64,000 nucleotides of DNA from Virgibacillus_O xinjiangensis (GTDB taxonomy: Bacteria; Bacillota; Bacilli; Bacillales; Amphibacillaceae). The DNA lies in the NCBI RefSeq assembly GCF_042643145.1, contig NZ_JBHRSA010000056.1, positions 7,219-71,218 of the forward strand. Reading direction: 5' to 3'. The notes under the pieces were generated by a model. That model ran no database searches. It was given only the letters and a program-made list of their open reading frames with translations, and was not told where the DNA came from. The stretch's first letter is position 1, and every line of letters starts with the position of its first letter. Below, one piece after another: positions 50,840 to 59,648 of the stretch. The position numbers and the translations under genes are program-made.

Positions 50840-52036
50840 ATGGCTAGCTTTCAGAAGTACACAACGAAAAAAGGGATCCGCTGGATGTTCACCCTTGATG
50901 GCGGTATCGATAAACAGACGGGAAAAAGAAAGCAGATCAAACGGCGGGGATTCCAAACCCTCGACTCAGCCAAGCAATTCGCACGACAAATAGAGAACGA
51001 TTTGGATGTAGGCAAAGAGGTATTTCACAATCAAATAACGTTTGTGGAATTCAGTGAGCAGTGGATAAAAATCTATGAAGAAGAACGGGGAGTCAAACCG
51101 GGCACTACACGAGTGCGGCGACACGAGATCGGTAACCTGAACCAATACCTCGGCAGTCTCAAAATGGACGATATTACATGGGAAATATATCAGAACATGC
51201 TATACAAACTGAATGAGCGGTTCTCCAGACGAACCTTGGATGGCATCCATCGCACAGGCAGGATGATTTTCAAGAAGGCCATGCAGCATGACATCATCCG
51301 GAAGGATCCGACGGAGTATGCATATTTGCCCAAGAAAGCAAAAACCATTGAAGAATTGGAACAGGAGGTCGCGCTGCCAAAGTATATGGAAAAAGAGAAC
51401 CTGGCACGATTCCTACAGACCGCCAAGCAGAATGGATTGGAACTAGACTTTGAAATCTTTTTAACTTTGGCCTATACAGGGATAAGGGTGGGAGAATTAT
51501 GCGCCCTGAAAAGTACAGATGTAACCAAGAGAGAAGAATTTTTCCTTTCCATCTCCAAGACCTACTATAATCCCAATAATAATATCAAGAAATTCCAGCT
51601 GGTGACTCCCAAAACATTATCTTCCCGACGGACCATTGATATCGATTATATTGTCTATCAGGCACTTACAAAACTTATAGAGGAAAATGAATTCATAAGA
51701 AATGAGGCTGGAGAAGAATACTATGATGATACATTTATATTTGTGAATAGGGGTAAGTATCTCGGTTATCCGATATACCCAAAAATTGTCCAACAGCGCA
51801 TGACCCGACTATTGAGGATAGCCGATTTGGACGACCACTTAACTCCACATTCCCTTCGGCATACGCATGCCAGTTTGTTGGCTGAAGCCGGTGTAAGTTT
51901 AGAACGAATCATGGAGAGATTGGGTCACTCCGAGGATAAAACCACGAGGCAGATTTATTTGCATACCACGGAACCTGTGCGAAGAAAGGATGCGGAGAAA
52001 TTCGGCAACTTGATGAAAAACATCACTCCATTTTAA
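50840..52036 (+). CDS. int: Tyrosine integrase of the ICE
   Basis: 398 residues. Arm-binding AP2-like N-terminus (KGIRWMFTLDGGIDKQTGKR), SAM-like core-binding part (about 65-165) and catalytic domain: Arg in TGIRVGELCAL, HSLRHTHAS, LGHSEDKTTRQIYLH with Tyr. Tn916/ICEBs1-like length. It inserts and, with the excisionase, removes the element at its attachment site; its stop lies about 90 nt from the groEL stop. Site ccagggaggga before ATG. Confidence 0.95.
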   Translation: MASFQKYTTKKGIRWMFTLDGGIDKQTGKRKQIKRRGFQTLDSAKQFARQIENDLDVGKEVFHNQITFVEFSEQWIKIYEEERGVKPGTTRVRRHEIGNLNQYLGSLKMDDITWEIYQNMLYKLNERFSRRTLDGIHRTGRMIFKKAMQHDIIRKDPTEYAYLPKKAKTIEELEQEVALPKYMEKENLARFLQTAKQNGLELDFEIFLTLAYTGIRVGELCALKSTDVTKREEFFLSISKTYYNPNNNIKKFQLVTPKTLSSRRTIDIDYIVYQALTKLIEENEFIRNEAGEEYYDDTFIFVNRGKYLGYPIYPKIVQQRMTRLLRIADLDDHLTPHSLRHTHASLLAEAGVSLERIMERLGHSEDKTTRQIYLHTTEPVRRKDAEKFGNLMKNITPF

Positions 52037-52050
52037 CCGAAAAAAAGTTT

Positions 52051-52092
52051 ATGTGACCAAAAATGTGACCACAACACGATGTTGTGGTCACA
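52051..52092. terminator. groESL terminator hairpin / integrase arm-type repeats
   Basis: Perfect 13-bp inverted repeat (tgtgaccacaaca cga tgttgtggtcaca, 52064-52092), followed in the groEL direction by atttttgg, a plausible terminator. An extra atgtgacca (52051) repeats the arm sequence, so these may also be arm-type integrase sites. The ICE right end must lie near here. Confidence 0.6.
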
Positions 52093-52126
52093 AAACATTG
52101 ATATATCAAGGTTTATGGGGATGGGC

Positions 52127-53767
52127 TTACATCATGCCGCCCATTCCGCCCATTCCACCCATGCCGCCCATGTCTCCGCCGGCGCCGCCTTCATTCTCTT
52201 CAGGCTTGTCGGCAACAACTGCTTCAGTTGTCAAGAACATGGCTGCAACGGATGCTGCGTTTTGCAGAGCAGAACGAGTTACTTTGGTAGGATCAACAAT
52301 TCCTGCATCTACCATATTCACCCATTCACCGGATGCTGCGTTATAACCAATGCCAACTTCTTCACCTTTCAGGCGTTCCACGATAATGGAGCCTTCCAGA
52401 CCGGCATTGTGTGCAATTTGACGTACAGGCTCTTCCATAGCACGGAGGACGATATTCGCACCTGTCACCTCATCGCCTTGGAGGTCCAAGCCTCTGACTT
52501 TATTGTAAATATTGACAAGAGCTGTACCACCACCGGCAACAATTCCTTCTTCTACAGCTGCACGGGTGGAGTTCAAAGCATCCTCGATACGGAGTTTGCG
52601 CTCTTTCAATTCAGTTTCTGTTGCTGCACCGACTTTGATTACTGCTACACCGCCGGCAAGTTTGGCGAGACGCTCCTGCAGTTTTTCTTTATCAAACTCA
52701 GATGTAGTTTCTTCTGCTTGCGCACGAATCTGGGATACACGGGAAGAAATGGCTTCAGGGTTTCCGGAGCCTTCCACGATCGTTGTATTTTCTTTTGTTA
52801 CAACTACTTTGGATGCACGGCCCAATTGCTCGATATCTGCACTCTTCAGATCAAGGCCGAGATCTTCTGTGATCACTTCTGCGCCTGTAAGGATACCGAT
52901 GTCCTCAAGCATTGCTTTACGACGGTCACCAAATCCTGGTGCTTTAACTGCTACTGCATTGAATGTGCCACGAAGCTTGTTCACAACCAATGTAGCCAGT
53001 GCTTCCCCTTCTACATCTTCAGCAATGATCAGCAATGGTTTACCTTGCTGTACCACTTGCTCAAGAACAGGCAATACTTCTTGGATATTGCCGATTTTCT
53101 TATCAGTCACAAGGATGTATGGGTCTTCCAGTTCAGCCACCATTTTGTCCTGGTCTGTCACCATGTATGGAGAAGCATATCCACGGTCGAATTGCATACC
53201 TTCCACTACTTCAAGTTCCGTATTGAACCCTTTGGATTCTTCAATAGTGATGACACCATCATTGCCAACACGTTCCATAGCCTCAGCAATCAAGCTGCCC
53301 ACTTCATCGTCAGAGGAAGAGATTGCAGCGACCTGTGCAATGGATTCTTTGTTTTCAATTGGGTTAGAAATGGTTTTCAGCTCTTCTACGGCTGAAGCAA
53401 CTGCTTTTTCGATACCACGACGGATACCAACAGGATTGGCACCGGATGTAACGTTCTTCAGACCTTCACGGATCATTGCCTGTGCAAGAACAGTAGCGGT
53501 AGTTGTACCATCACCGGCAACATCATTGGTTTTGGAAGCAACTTCGGATACCAGCTGTGCACCCATGTTTTCAAAAGCATCTTCCAGTTCGATTTCCTTG
53601 GCGATTGTCACACCGTCATTGGTAATCAGCGGGGAACCGAATTTCTTATCCAACACGACATTGCGGCCCTTTGGCCCTAATGTAACTTTTACTGCATCTG
53701 CCAAAGTATCTACACCGCGAAGCATGGCGCGGCGAGCGTCTTCACTGAATTTAATGTCTTTAGCCAT
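52127..53767 (-). CDS. groEL: Chaperonin GroEL
   Basis: 546-residue 60-kDa chaperonin: AKDIKFSEDARRAMLRGVDT start, ATP site VTLGPKGRNVVLDKKFGSP and GDGTTTATVLAQ, and the usual C-terminal GGM repeats. It folds proteins in an ATP-driven ring with GroES. Intact, with the ICE immediately downstream of its stop, so the 3' end is the likely attachment region. Co-transcribed with groES. Confidence 0.99.
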   Translation of the reverse strand: MAKDIKFSEDARRAMLRGVDTLADAVKVTLGPKGRNVVLDKKFGSPLITNDGVTIAKEIELEDAFENMGAQLVSEVASKTNDVAGDGTTTATVLAQAMIREGLKNVTSGANPVGIRRGIEKAVASAVEELKTISNPIENKESIAQVAAISSSDDEVGSLIAEAMERVGNDGVITIEESKGFNTELEVVEGMQFDRGYASPYMVTDQDKMVAELEDPYILVTDKKIGNIQEVLPVLEQVVQQGKPLLIIAEDVEGEALATLVVNKLRGTFNAVAVKAPGFGDRRKAMLEDIGILTGAEVITEDLGLDLKSADIEQLGRASKVVVTKENTTIVEGSGNPEAISSRVSQIRAQAEETTSEFDKEKLQERLAKLAGGVAVIKVGAATETELKERKLRIEDALNSTRAAVEEGIVAGGGTALVNIYNKVRGLDLQGDEVTGANIVLRAMEEPVRQIAHNAGLEGSIIVERLKGEEVGIGYNAASGEWVNMVDAGIVDPTKVTRSALQNAASVAAMFLTTEAVVADKPEENEGGAGGDMGGMGGMGGMGGMM

Positions 53768-53827
53768 AATATATATCCTCCTTGAAAATAATTTTTGGTT
53801 TTATTAAGTATATTTATATTCTTCTGT

Positions 53828-54112
53828 TTAGCTAACTACTGCCAGGATGTCGCTTTCACGAAGAATTAAGTATTCGGTACCTTCATGGTTCACTTCTGTA
53901 CCGGCAAACTTAGAGAAGATGATACGGTCTCCTTCAGAAACCTCAAGTGCCACTCTTTCTCCATTGTCTGCAACTTTACCAGAACCGACGGCTACAACTT
54001 TTCCTTCCTGCGGTTTTTCTTGTGCAGAATCTGGAAGTACGATACCGCTTGCAGTTTTTTCTTCTTGTTCTACAAGCTCAATTACAACGCGATCTCCTAG
54101 TGGTTTAATCAT
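53828..54112 (-). CDS. groES: Co-chaperonin GroES
   Basis: 94 residues, MIKPLGDRVVIELVEQEEKT, with the mobile loop (TASGIVLPDSAQEKPQEG) and conserved end ILRESDILAVV. Forms the lid of the GroEL chamber. First gene of the groESL operon, behind a CIRCE element. Confidence 0.99.
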   Translation of the reverse strand: MIKPLGDRVVIELVEQEEKTASGIVLPDSAQEKPQEGKVVAVGSGKVADNGERVALEVSEGDRIIFSKFAGTEVNHEGTEYLILRESDILAVVS

Positions 54113-54149
54113 GTAGAAAGCCTCCTTAATCCTCTTTGAATTAAATTTA

Positions 54150-54216
54150 TTAGCACTTGGAAGTGCTGAGTGCTAATCACAGTTTATATAATAAATAATT
54201 CGATTTAAAAATGCAA
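54150..54216 (-). promoter_or_regulatory. groESL SigA promoter and CIRCE operator
   Basis: TTGCAT (54211-54216), 17 bp, TATTAT (54188-54193) on the minus strand, followed by CIRCE ttagcactt-n9-gagtgctaa (54150-54176), one base off the perfect repeat. HrcA should repress here and release on heat stress. Confidence 0.95.
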
Positions 54217-54289
54217 GCATTGTAACTGTAAATTTTTATATAATTTTGGTAACCATGGTCAACCCATTTAAGGAGGTATAAGTCCGGGT

Positions 54290-54434
54290 TGCGGTCATTC
54301 TATTATAATAGATGTAGCAGGTATGATAAAATGATTACTATGCATGAAATCACCTCCTGCATGGGGGCTTTATCCGGCAGGGATTTTTGCCGCCCGCTGG
54401 CATGCGATAAACTTTTTAAAGGAGTCGTTACACA
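54290..54434 (+). promoter_or_regulatory. Promoter and structured leader of ydiL
   Basis: A -10-like tatgat near 54322 and a leader of about 100 nt with nested pairing (gcatg / catgc enclosing cggca / tgccg). The ydiL ribosome site follows. I do not recognise a riboswitch class; the 180 nt before it contain only the groES promoter. Confidence 0.4.
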
Positions 54435-55145
54435 TTGCCGAAACGCTATTGGTGGGTTATCGCAACTTATATTATCATGCAGTTTTCTGCAATAATTGGT
54501 GCACCAGTTTTATATGCTGTTTTTCCGATTACTGATTTCGAGGCTGTCATCTATTGGTCCATTCTCAGTTTCATTGCGGCACTGATTGTTACCATCTTAC
54601 TGATGAAGCCAGACATGCAGGCCGGAAATTCCAGAGATGCATCGTCCTTGGGCACAGTGGTCATATGGTCCATTTTAGGAGTGTTCATGGCCTTCGCAGC
54701 CCAGACGATTGCTGGACTGATTGAAATGGAATTGCTCGGGATTGAATCTGGTTCGGAGAATACCCAGCAGATTATGGATATTACGAGGGCCGCTCCAATT
54801 TTTATGGTGATCCCGGCATTGATTGCTCCAATTTTGGAAGAAATTATCTTTCGTAAGATCATTTTTGGAAGTTTATATAAACGGATGAATTTTTTCTTCG
54901 CTGCGTTACTGTCCGCATTGGTCTTCGGCTTGATCCACTTGGATCCTACCCATATTTTGGTCTATGCTTCCATGGGATTCGTCTTTGCGTTTCTCTATGT
55001 ACACACCAAACGGATCATTGTACCGATCATTGTGCATGCAGCGATGAATACCATAGTTGTTCTGGCCCAGTACGGGCTTACTCCTGAGGAGATTGAGCGT
55101 ATGCAACGGCAATTGGAACAGCAGATGATACTGATAGGAGGTTAA
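54435..55145 (+). CDS. ydiL: CPBP family intramembrane protease (YdiL)
   Basis: 236 residues, about seven membrane helices, CPBP/Abi motifs APILEEIIFRKIIFG, FGLIHLD and HAAMNT (Glu-Glu-x3-Arg, His and His/Asn). TTG start 54435 with the site aaaggag 10 nt before. Same place as in B. subtilis, divergent from groES. Substrate unknown. Confidence 0.92.
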   Translation: MPKRYWWVIATYIIMQFSAIIGAPVLYAVFPITDFEAVIYWSILSFIAALIVTILLMKPDMQAGNSRDASSLGTVVIWSILGVFMAFAAQTIAGLIEMELLGIESGSENTQQIMDITRAAPIFMVIPALIAPILEEIIFRKIIFGSLYKRMNFFFAALLSALVFGLIHLDPTHILVYASMGFVFAFLYVHTKRIIVPIIVHAAMNTIVVLAQYGLTPEEIERMQRQLEQQMILIGG

Positions 55146-55147
55146 GT

Positions 55148-55351
55148 ATGAGAGTTTCCCCGCTCACTTCGGCAATTATCTATTTTGCCATGGGTGCCGT
55201 TTTTATATACGCAGCCATTCAGACAGCAGATGAAACCATTTGGAATTTTACCACCATACTGCTTGCGGTGGTTGCTACCATGGATTTCGGAGTCGCCATC
55301 CGTATGGTGAACATCCATTTACAAATCAAAAAGAAAAATAAAAAGGATTAA
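55148..55351 (+). CDS. ydiK: YdiK-like small membrane protein
   Basis: 67 residues with two membrane helices and a Lys-rich tail (KKKNKKD). Starts 3 nt after ydiL (site ggaggttaag), as in B. subtilis. Function unknown. Confidence 0.88.
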   Translation: MRVSPLTSAIIYFAMGAVFIYAAIQTADETIWNFTTILLAVVATMDFGVAIRMVNIHLQIKKKNKKD

Positions 55352-55368
55352 TCATTTCCGGCTACAGA

Positions 55369-55403
55369 AAAACCTGTCGAATCAACGTTCGACAGGTTTT
55401 TTC
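55369..55403. terminator. Bidirectional terminator between ydiK and rex
   Basis: aaaaacctgtcgaa / ttcgacaggttttt with A- and T-runs between convergent genes. Confidence 0.9.
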
Positions 55404-55405
55404 CA

Positions 55406-56044
55406 TTATTCCGGTGTATCAAGCGGGTAGTGTTTCAAGAAATAAACCAACGCTTGCAGTTCCACAGCGAGATCAATATGGTGAACACGCACATGGGACG
55501 GCACCGTAATCCTTGCCGGGGTGAAGTTGAGGATTCCTTCTACACCGAACTCGACAAGGCGCTCTGTTACACGTTCAGCTTCCACTGCTGGAATCGTAAG
55601 GATTGCCACTTTCATCCCTTCCATCCTTTGTTCCATTTCATCTATATGATAGACGGGTACTCCTCCTATATCCGTTCCTACCTTTTGCGGATCCGCATCG
55701 AAAGCCGCTTTTATCTTTATATTATTGTTCTTCATAAAATTATAATTCAAGAATGCTGTACCAAGGTTACCTACACCAATCAGTGCAACCTCTGTAATCT
55801 CATTCTGATCCAATGTCTCCCGGAAAAAGCCCAGAAGGTATTCCACATTATATCCATATCCTTTTTTTCCTAGTGCGCCAAAATAGGAAAAGTCTCTTCG
55901 GATGGTGGCAGAATCCACTTTAACCGCTTCACTCAGTTCCTTGGAAGACACACGGGCTTTCCCCTGCTGATTAAGGTTATTTAAAAAACGGTAATATAAT
56001 GGCAGACGTTTGGCAGTTGCCTGTGGGATGTTATCTTGTACCAT
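55406..56044 (-). CDS. rex: Redox-sensing transcriptional repressor Rex
   Basis: 212 residues. Winged helix (VSSKELSEAVKVDSATIRRDFSYFG) and a Rossmann domain with GVGNLG that reads the NADH/NAD+ ratio; C-terminal swapped helix. Represses fermentation and respiration genes when NADH is low. B. subtilis neighbours tatAY/tatCY are absent here. Confidence 0.97.
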   Translation of the reverse strand: MVQDNIPQATAKRLPLYYRFLNNLNQQGKARVSSKELSEAVKVDSATIRRDFSYFGALGKKGYGYNVEYLLGFFRETLDQNEITEVALIGVGNLGTAFLNYNFMKNNNIKIKAAFDADPQKVGTDIGGVPVYHIDEMEQRMEGMKVAILTIPAVEAERVTERLVEFGVEGILNFTPARITVPSHVRVHHIDLAVELQALVYFLKHYPLDTPE

Positions 56045-56184
56045 AACTATTCCTCTTTTCCATTCTTGATTAATGGCTCACTTACATTTTACCAGAAAAA
56101 AAGAGAAAAGTCGTGATTGTTTTCACAAGTTGATTGCCTGGTTGATTCCATATAAGATAGACTTGAATAGATGAGGTGAACAAA

Positions 56185-58101
56185 ATGATATTAATGCAGT
56201 TGAATGGAGTTTCCAAATCCTTTGGGGCTGAGGAAATTTTACGCAACGTAAAAATAGAGATAAAAGACCGTGATCGAATTGCGATTGTTGGCAGGAATGG
56301 TGCCGGCAAATCGACTCTCCTTAAAATAATGGCCGGTGAGTTTACATACGATGAGGGAGACATCTTCCAGCCGAAGGAAACAACCATCGGTTATCTCTCA
56401 CAGCACACTTCCCTGGAGTCGGACAAAACAATCTGGGAAGAGATGCTGGAGGTATTCCAGCATCTGATCGACCGTGAGAAGGAATTGAGGGAGCTCGAGC
56501 AAAAAATGGGCGGCAACCTGCCGTCTGATGAATCACAAAAGCTGTTGGAAGAGTACGACCGCCTCCAGCAGGCCTTCCAGCGCGATGGCGGTTATATGTA
56601 TGAAGCGGAGATCAAGGCAGTTCTGAGCGGACTGAATTTCCAGGACTACAGTTATGACACCGCCATCCGGGAATTGAGCGGAGGACAGAAGACCCGCCTG
56701 GCTCTTGGGAAGCTTCTGTTAATGAAGCCTCACTTGCTTATATTGGATGAGCCCACCAACCATTTGGACATCGATACGCTTGGTTGGCTGGAAAATTACC
56801 TGAACGGGTATCCAGGCGCCATTGTCATTGTCTCGCATGACCGGTATTTTCTCGATAAAACAGTAAATATAGTTTATGAGGTCTCCAGACACCGGACGAA
56901 AAAATATCATGGCAGCTACAGTAAATTCTTGGAACAGAAAGCCAGGGATTATGAACAAGAGCTCAAAGAGTATGAGAAACAACAGACAGAGATCAAGAAG
57001 ATGGAAGACTTCATCCAGCGGAATATTGCGCGTGCTTCCACCACCAAGCGAGCGCAAAGCAGACGGAAACAGCTGGAGAAAATGGAAATAGTGGATAAGC
57101 CACTAGGTGATGAGGCATCTGCCAATTTCTCCTTCCAAATCAAGAGAAGAAGTGGCAACGATGTACTCAGGTTAAATAACCTCAGTTTCCGCTATGAAGA
57201 GGACAGCAAGCCTCTCTTCTCCAATGTTGACCTGGAGGTGAACCGCGGAGAAAGGATTGCCCTGGTCGGCCCGAATGGAGTCGGGAAAACCACCCTGTTG
57301 AAGATCATCATGGGGAAACACCAGCCAATTGAGGGGAAGATACAGGAAGGTACGAATGTCCAGATAGGATATTATGATCAGGAGCAGGCAGACCTCTTCT
57401 CCTCCAAGACCGTGCTGGATGAATTATGGGATGAGCATCGCACCGTGAATGAGAAGGATATCCGAACCATTCTAGGCAACTTTCTTTTTTCAGGAGATGA
57501 TGTGCTTAAACCAGTCGATTCCTTGAGCGGTGGGGAAAAAGCCCGACTCGCCCTTGCCAAACTGATGATGCAGAAAGCGAACTTGCTGATTTTGGATGAG
57601 CCCACCAACCATTTGGATATTAATAGTAAAGAAGTACTGGAAGCAGCCCTTCAAGATTTTCCGGGGACCATCCTATTTGTTTCCCATGACCGTTATTTTA
57701 TCAATCGCATAACTGACCAGGTGGCTGAAATGAGACAGGATGGCATGACTGTCTACCTTGGGGATTACGATTATTATATGGAGAAAAAGGCGGAGGAAGC
57801 GGAAATAGCCAGACTTCAACAGACAGAGGAAGTCGTCCATAAAGCTGATCAGAAAGCACGTGACTATCGGCAAGATAAGAAGATACAAAGAGAAGAACGT
57901 AAGAAGCAAAGGCGTATACAGGAAGTCGAGGAAGAAGTGGAAAAACTGGAAGCAGACCTTGTCCTGCTTGAGAAGCAGATGGCTGAGCCGGAAGTCTATC
58001 AAGATCATGAAAAAGCGCTGGAACTTACAAAGCAGACCAGTGATCTTAAGCGGGATATAGACCTGTTAATGGAAGAATGGACCGCTCTGCAGGAGGATTA
58101 G
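56185..58101 (+). CDS. ydiF: ABC-F family ATPase (YdiF)
   Basis: 638 residues with two ABC domains: GRNGAGKSTLLK and LSGGQKTRLALGKLL in the first, GPNGVGKTTLLK and LSGGEKARLALAKLM in the second. Charged linker between, coiled-coil C-terminus, no membrane part. ABC-F proteins act at the ribosomal E site. Start at 56185 follows gaggtgaac. Confidence 0.95.
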   Translation: MILMQLNGVSKSFGAEEILRNVKIEIKDRDRIAIVGRNGAGKSTLLKIMAGEFTYDEGDIFQPKETTIGYLSQHTSLESDKTIWEEMLEVFQHLIDREKELRELEQKMGGNLPSDESQKLLEEYDRLQQAFQRDGGYMYEAEIKAVLSGLNFQDYSYDTAIRELSGGQKTRLALGKLLLMKPHLLILDEPTNHLDIDTLGWLENYLNGYPGAIVIVSHDRYFLDKTVNIVYEVSRHRTKKYHGSYSKFLEQKARDYEQELKEYEKQQTEIKKMEDFIQRNIARASTTKRAQSRRKQLEKMEIVDKPLGDEASANFSFQIKRRSGNDVLRLNNLSFRYEEDSKPLFSNVDLEVNRGERIALVGPNGVGKTTLLKIIMGKHQPIEGKIQEGTNVQIGYYDQEQADLFSSKTVLDELWDEHRTVNEKDIRTILGNFLFSGDDVLKPVDSLSGGEKARLALAKLMMQKANLLILDEPTNHLDINSKEVLEAALQDFPGTILFVSHDRYFINRITDQVAEMRQDGMTVYLGDYDYYMEKKAEEAEIARLQQTEEVVHKADQKARDYRQDKKIQREERKKQRRIQEVEEEVEKLEADLVLLEKQMAEPEVYQDHEKALELTKQTSDLKRDIDLLMEEWTALQED

Positions 58102-58146
58102 ACAACCCCTCTGCGAAGCTAATGGAATAATAGCATTTCTTTATTA

Positions 58147-58185
58147 TAAAAGGCTTAGAGAATCTCTATCTCTAAGCCTTTTTCT
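58147..58185. terminator. Terminator after ydiF
   Basis: aaaaggcttagaga / tctctaagccttttt hairpin with T-run; also A-rich on the other side, so it can serve rodA's strand too. Confidence 0.9.
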
Positions 58186-58271
58186 CTGCATTTATATAAA
58201 ACATGTGTTATGAGACTAGACTGCCTCTCTGCAGTTATAATGTACATGGTGGATAGCCATGCAGTAATTTG

Positions 58272-59444
58272 TCATTTGAACAAGTAGTCATTCTGTATCG
58301 TATGTTCTACTGCAACACGATAGATAAGGCCGAAGCCGATCATCGTTGACAACACACTGCTTCCACCATAACTGACCAGGAGAAGCGGAATCCCTGTGAT
58401 CGGCATAATACCAAGGGTCATACCGATGTTCTGAAAGACATGGATCAACAGGACACTGAAGTAGCCAAAACACAAATAAGCACCGAATGGAGAATGACTA
58501 TACGTATTCAACCCTAGAGTTACAAGTTTGTATAAGAGCATAAAATAGAGGAAGATGACCAGTGCACTACCGATGAAGCCGAAACTTTCTCCTATCACCG
58601 AAAAGATAAAATCAGTATGGGCTTCAGGATATGGCACCTCCAGATTATCCATCCCTTTACCGAACAGCTGCCCGGAGCCAAGTGCCATATAGGCCCGATC
58701 AAAGTGGAATGTCGCATCACTTGATTGCTGTGTCGGATCGAACCAGGTGAGAATTCTGTTAATCTGGTATCCTTTTATACCGATCGTATCCTGTGCCAGC
58801 TGAGGAAAACGGATGATAAATCCAAGCAGGGCAGCAATCGACGCCGTACTTGCTGCAACAAGTGTCATAATGATTTTCCAACTGATGCCTGAAAGAATAA
58901 TAAACATGCCAAGGACAAATACATAGACCATTGCCGTCCCGAAATCAGGCTGCATCATGATTAATACTACTGGCATGGCAACTATCAATACAAGTTTACC
59001 CAGTAAAAAAGTATCTGATTTTAAAGTTGGAGCAACATGTTTAGACCTATGCCGGCTCACGGTTGCTGCCAAGAAGAGAATCGTCGACATTTTAACAAAT
59101 TCACCCGGTTGCAAGGACAAGCCTGGAAATTGGAACCAACTTTTGGCTCCATTGACAGGATAGGCAATACTTGCCGGGCTAATCAATAGTAAAAACAGAA
59201 CAAAAACACCGAAGATGTAGATGAAGGTACTGGCCTTATATAGCTGGTCTAAATCGAAATACTGAATGGCCGCGACAAGACAGGCCCCTATCAAAAACCA
59301 AAGCACCTGTTTCAGTACAAAATTTTCGTTCCCATACTGCTCAAGCTGCTGAGCATTATAGATGGCCAACAGACTTACACACACAAACATGATGAACAGA
59401 ATGATCAAATCACTCTGCATATAATAGGATTGCTTCTTATTCAT
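58272..59444 (-). CDS. rodA: RodA-like SEDS peptidoglycan glycosyltransferase
   Basis: 390 residues, ten membrane helices. SEDS motifs GAKSWFQFPGLSLQPGEFVK, QPDFGTAMVY, HTDFIFSVIGESFGF and GIMPITGIPLLLVSYGGSS match RodA rather than FtsW. Polymerises lipid II for side-wall growth with a class B PBP. It is inserted here relative to the B. subtilis order (ydiF-tsaD), so it may be a second copy. Downstream part of the strand run after tsaD. Confidence 0.9.
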   Translation of the reverse strand: MNKKQSYYMQSDLIILFIMFVCVSLLAIYNAQQLEQYGNENFVLKQVLWFLIGACLVAAIQYFDLDQLYKASTFIYIFGVFVLFLLLISPASIAYPVNGAKSWFQFPGLSLQPGEFVKMSTILFLAATVSRHRSKHVAPTLKSDTFLLGKLVLIVAMPVVLIMMQPDFGTAMVYVFVLGMFIILSGISWKIIMTLVAASTASIAALLGFIIRFPQLAQDTIGIKGYQINRILTWFDPTQQSSDATFHFDRAYMALGSGQLFGKGMDNLEVPYPEAHTDFIFSVIGESFGFIGSALVIFLYFMLLYKLVTLGLNTYSHSPFGAYLCFGYFSVLLIHVFQNIGMTLGIMPITGIPLLLVSYGGSSVLSTMIGFGLIYRVAVEHTIQNDYLFK

Positions 59445-59480
59445 TATCGTATCACCAAATTTCTCTCCGCTTCCCCAGAT

Positions 59481-59643
59481 TTGTCCACAAGCAATTATTC
59501 TGATGAACCTTTTAACATAAAGTTGCCAACAAGGTTATGCACACTATCCACAACCAGAACGCAAGTTATCCACTATTTCTGTCCACACCGCCGACTCTCT
59601 ATGAACAGTATATCATACAGGTTACCCACATAATTGTGGACAA
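59481..59643. repeat. DnaA-box cluster between rodA and tsaD
   Basis: Seven 9-mers like TTATCCACA: 59481 (ttgtccaca), 59535 (ttatgcaca), 59544 (ctatccaca), 59566 (ttatccact), 59579 (ctgtccaca), 59622 (ttacccaca) and an inverted one at 59635-59643. The last two form a palindrome behind the tsaD stop. Likely a DnaA-titrating or regulatory cluster. Confidence 0.8.
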
Positions 59644-59648
59644 CCTGT

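Noticed and set aside
52512..53807. 431-codon plus-strand frame opposite groEL (and another at 52079-53395)
   Set aside because: Mirror frames of the highly codon-biased groEL gene, with Ser/Thr-rich or Cys/Phe-rich composition and no start signals.
59481..59643. Chromosomal replication origin
   Set aside because: DnaA boxes are dense, but there is no dnaA/dnaN context and no AT-rich unwinding element; a secondary DnaA-box cluster fits better.
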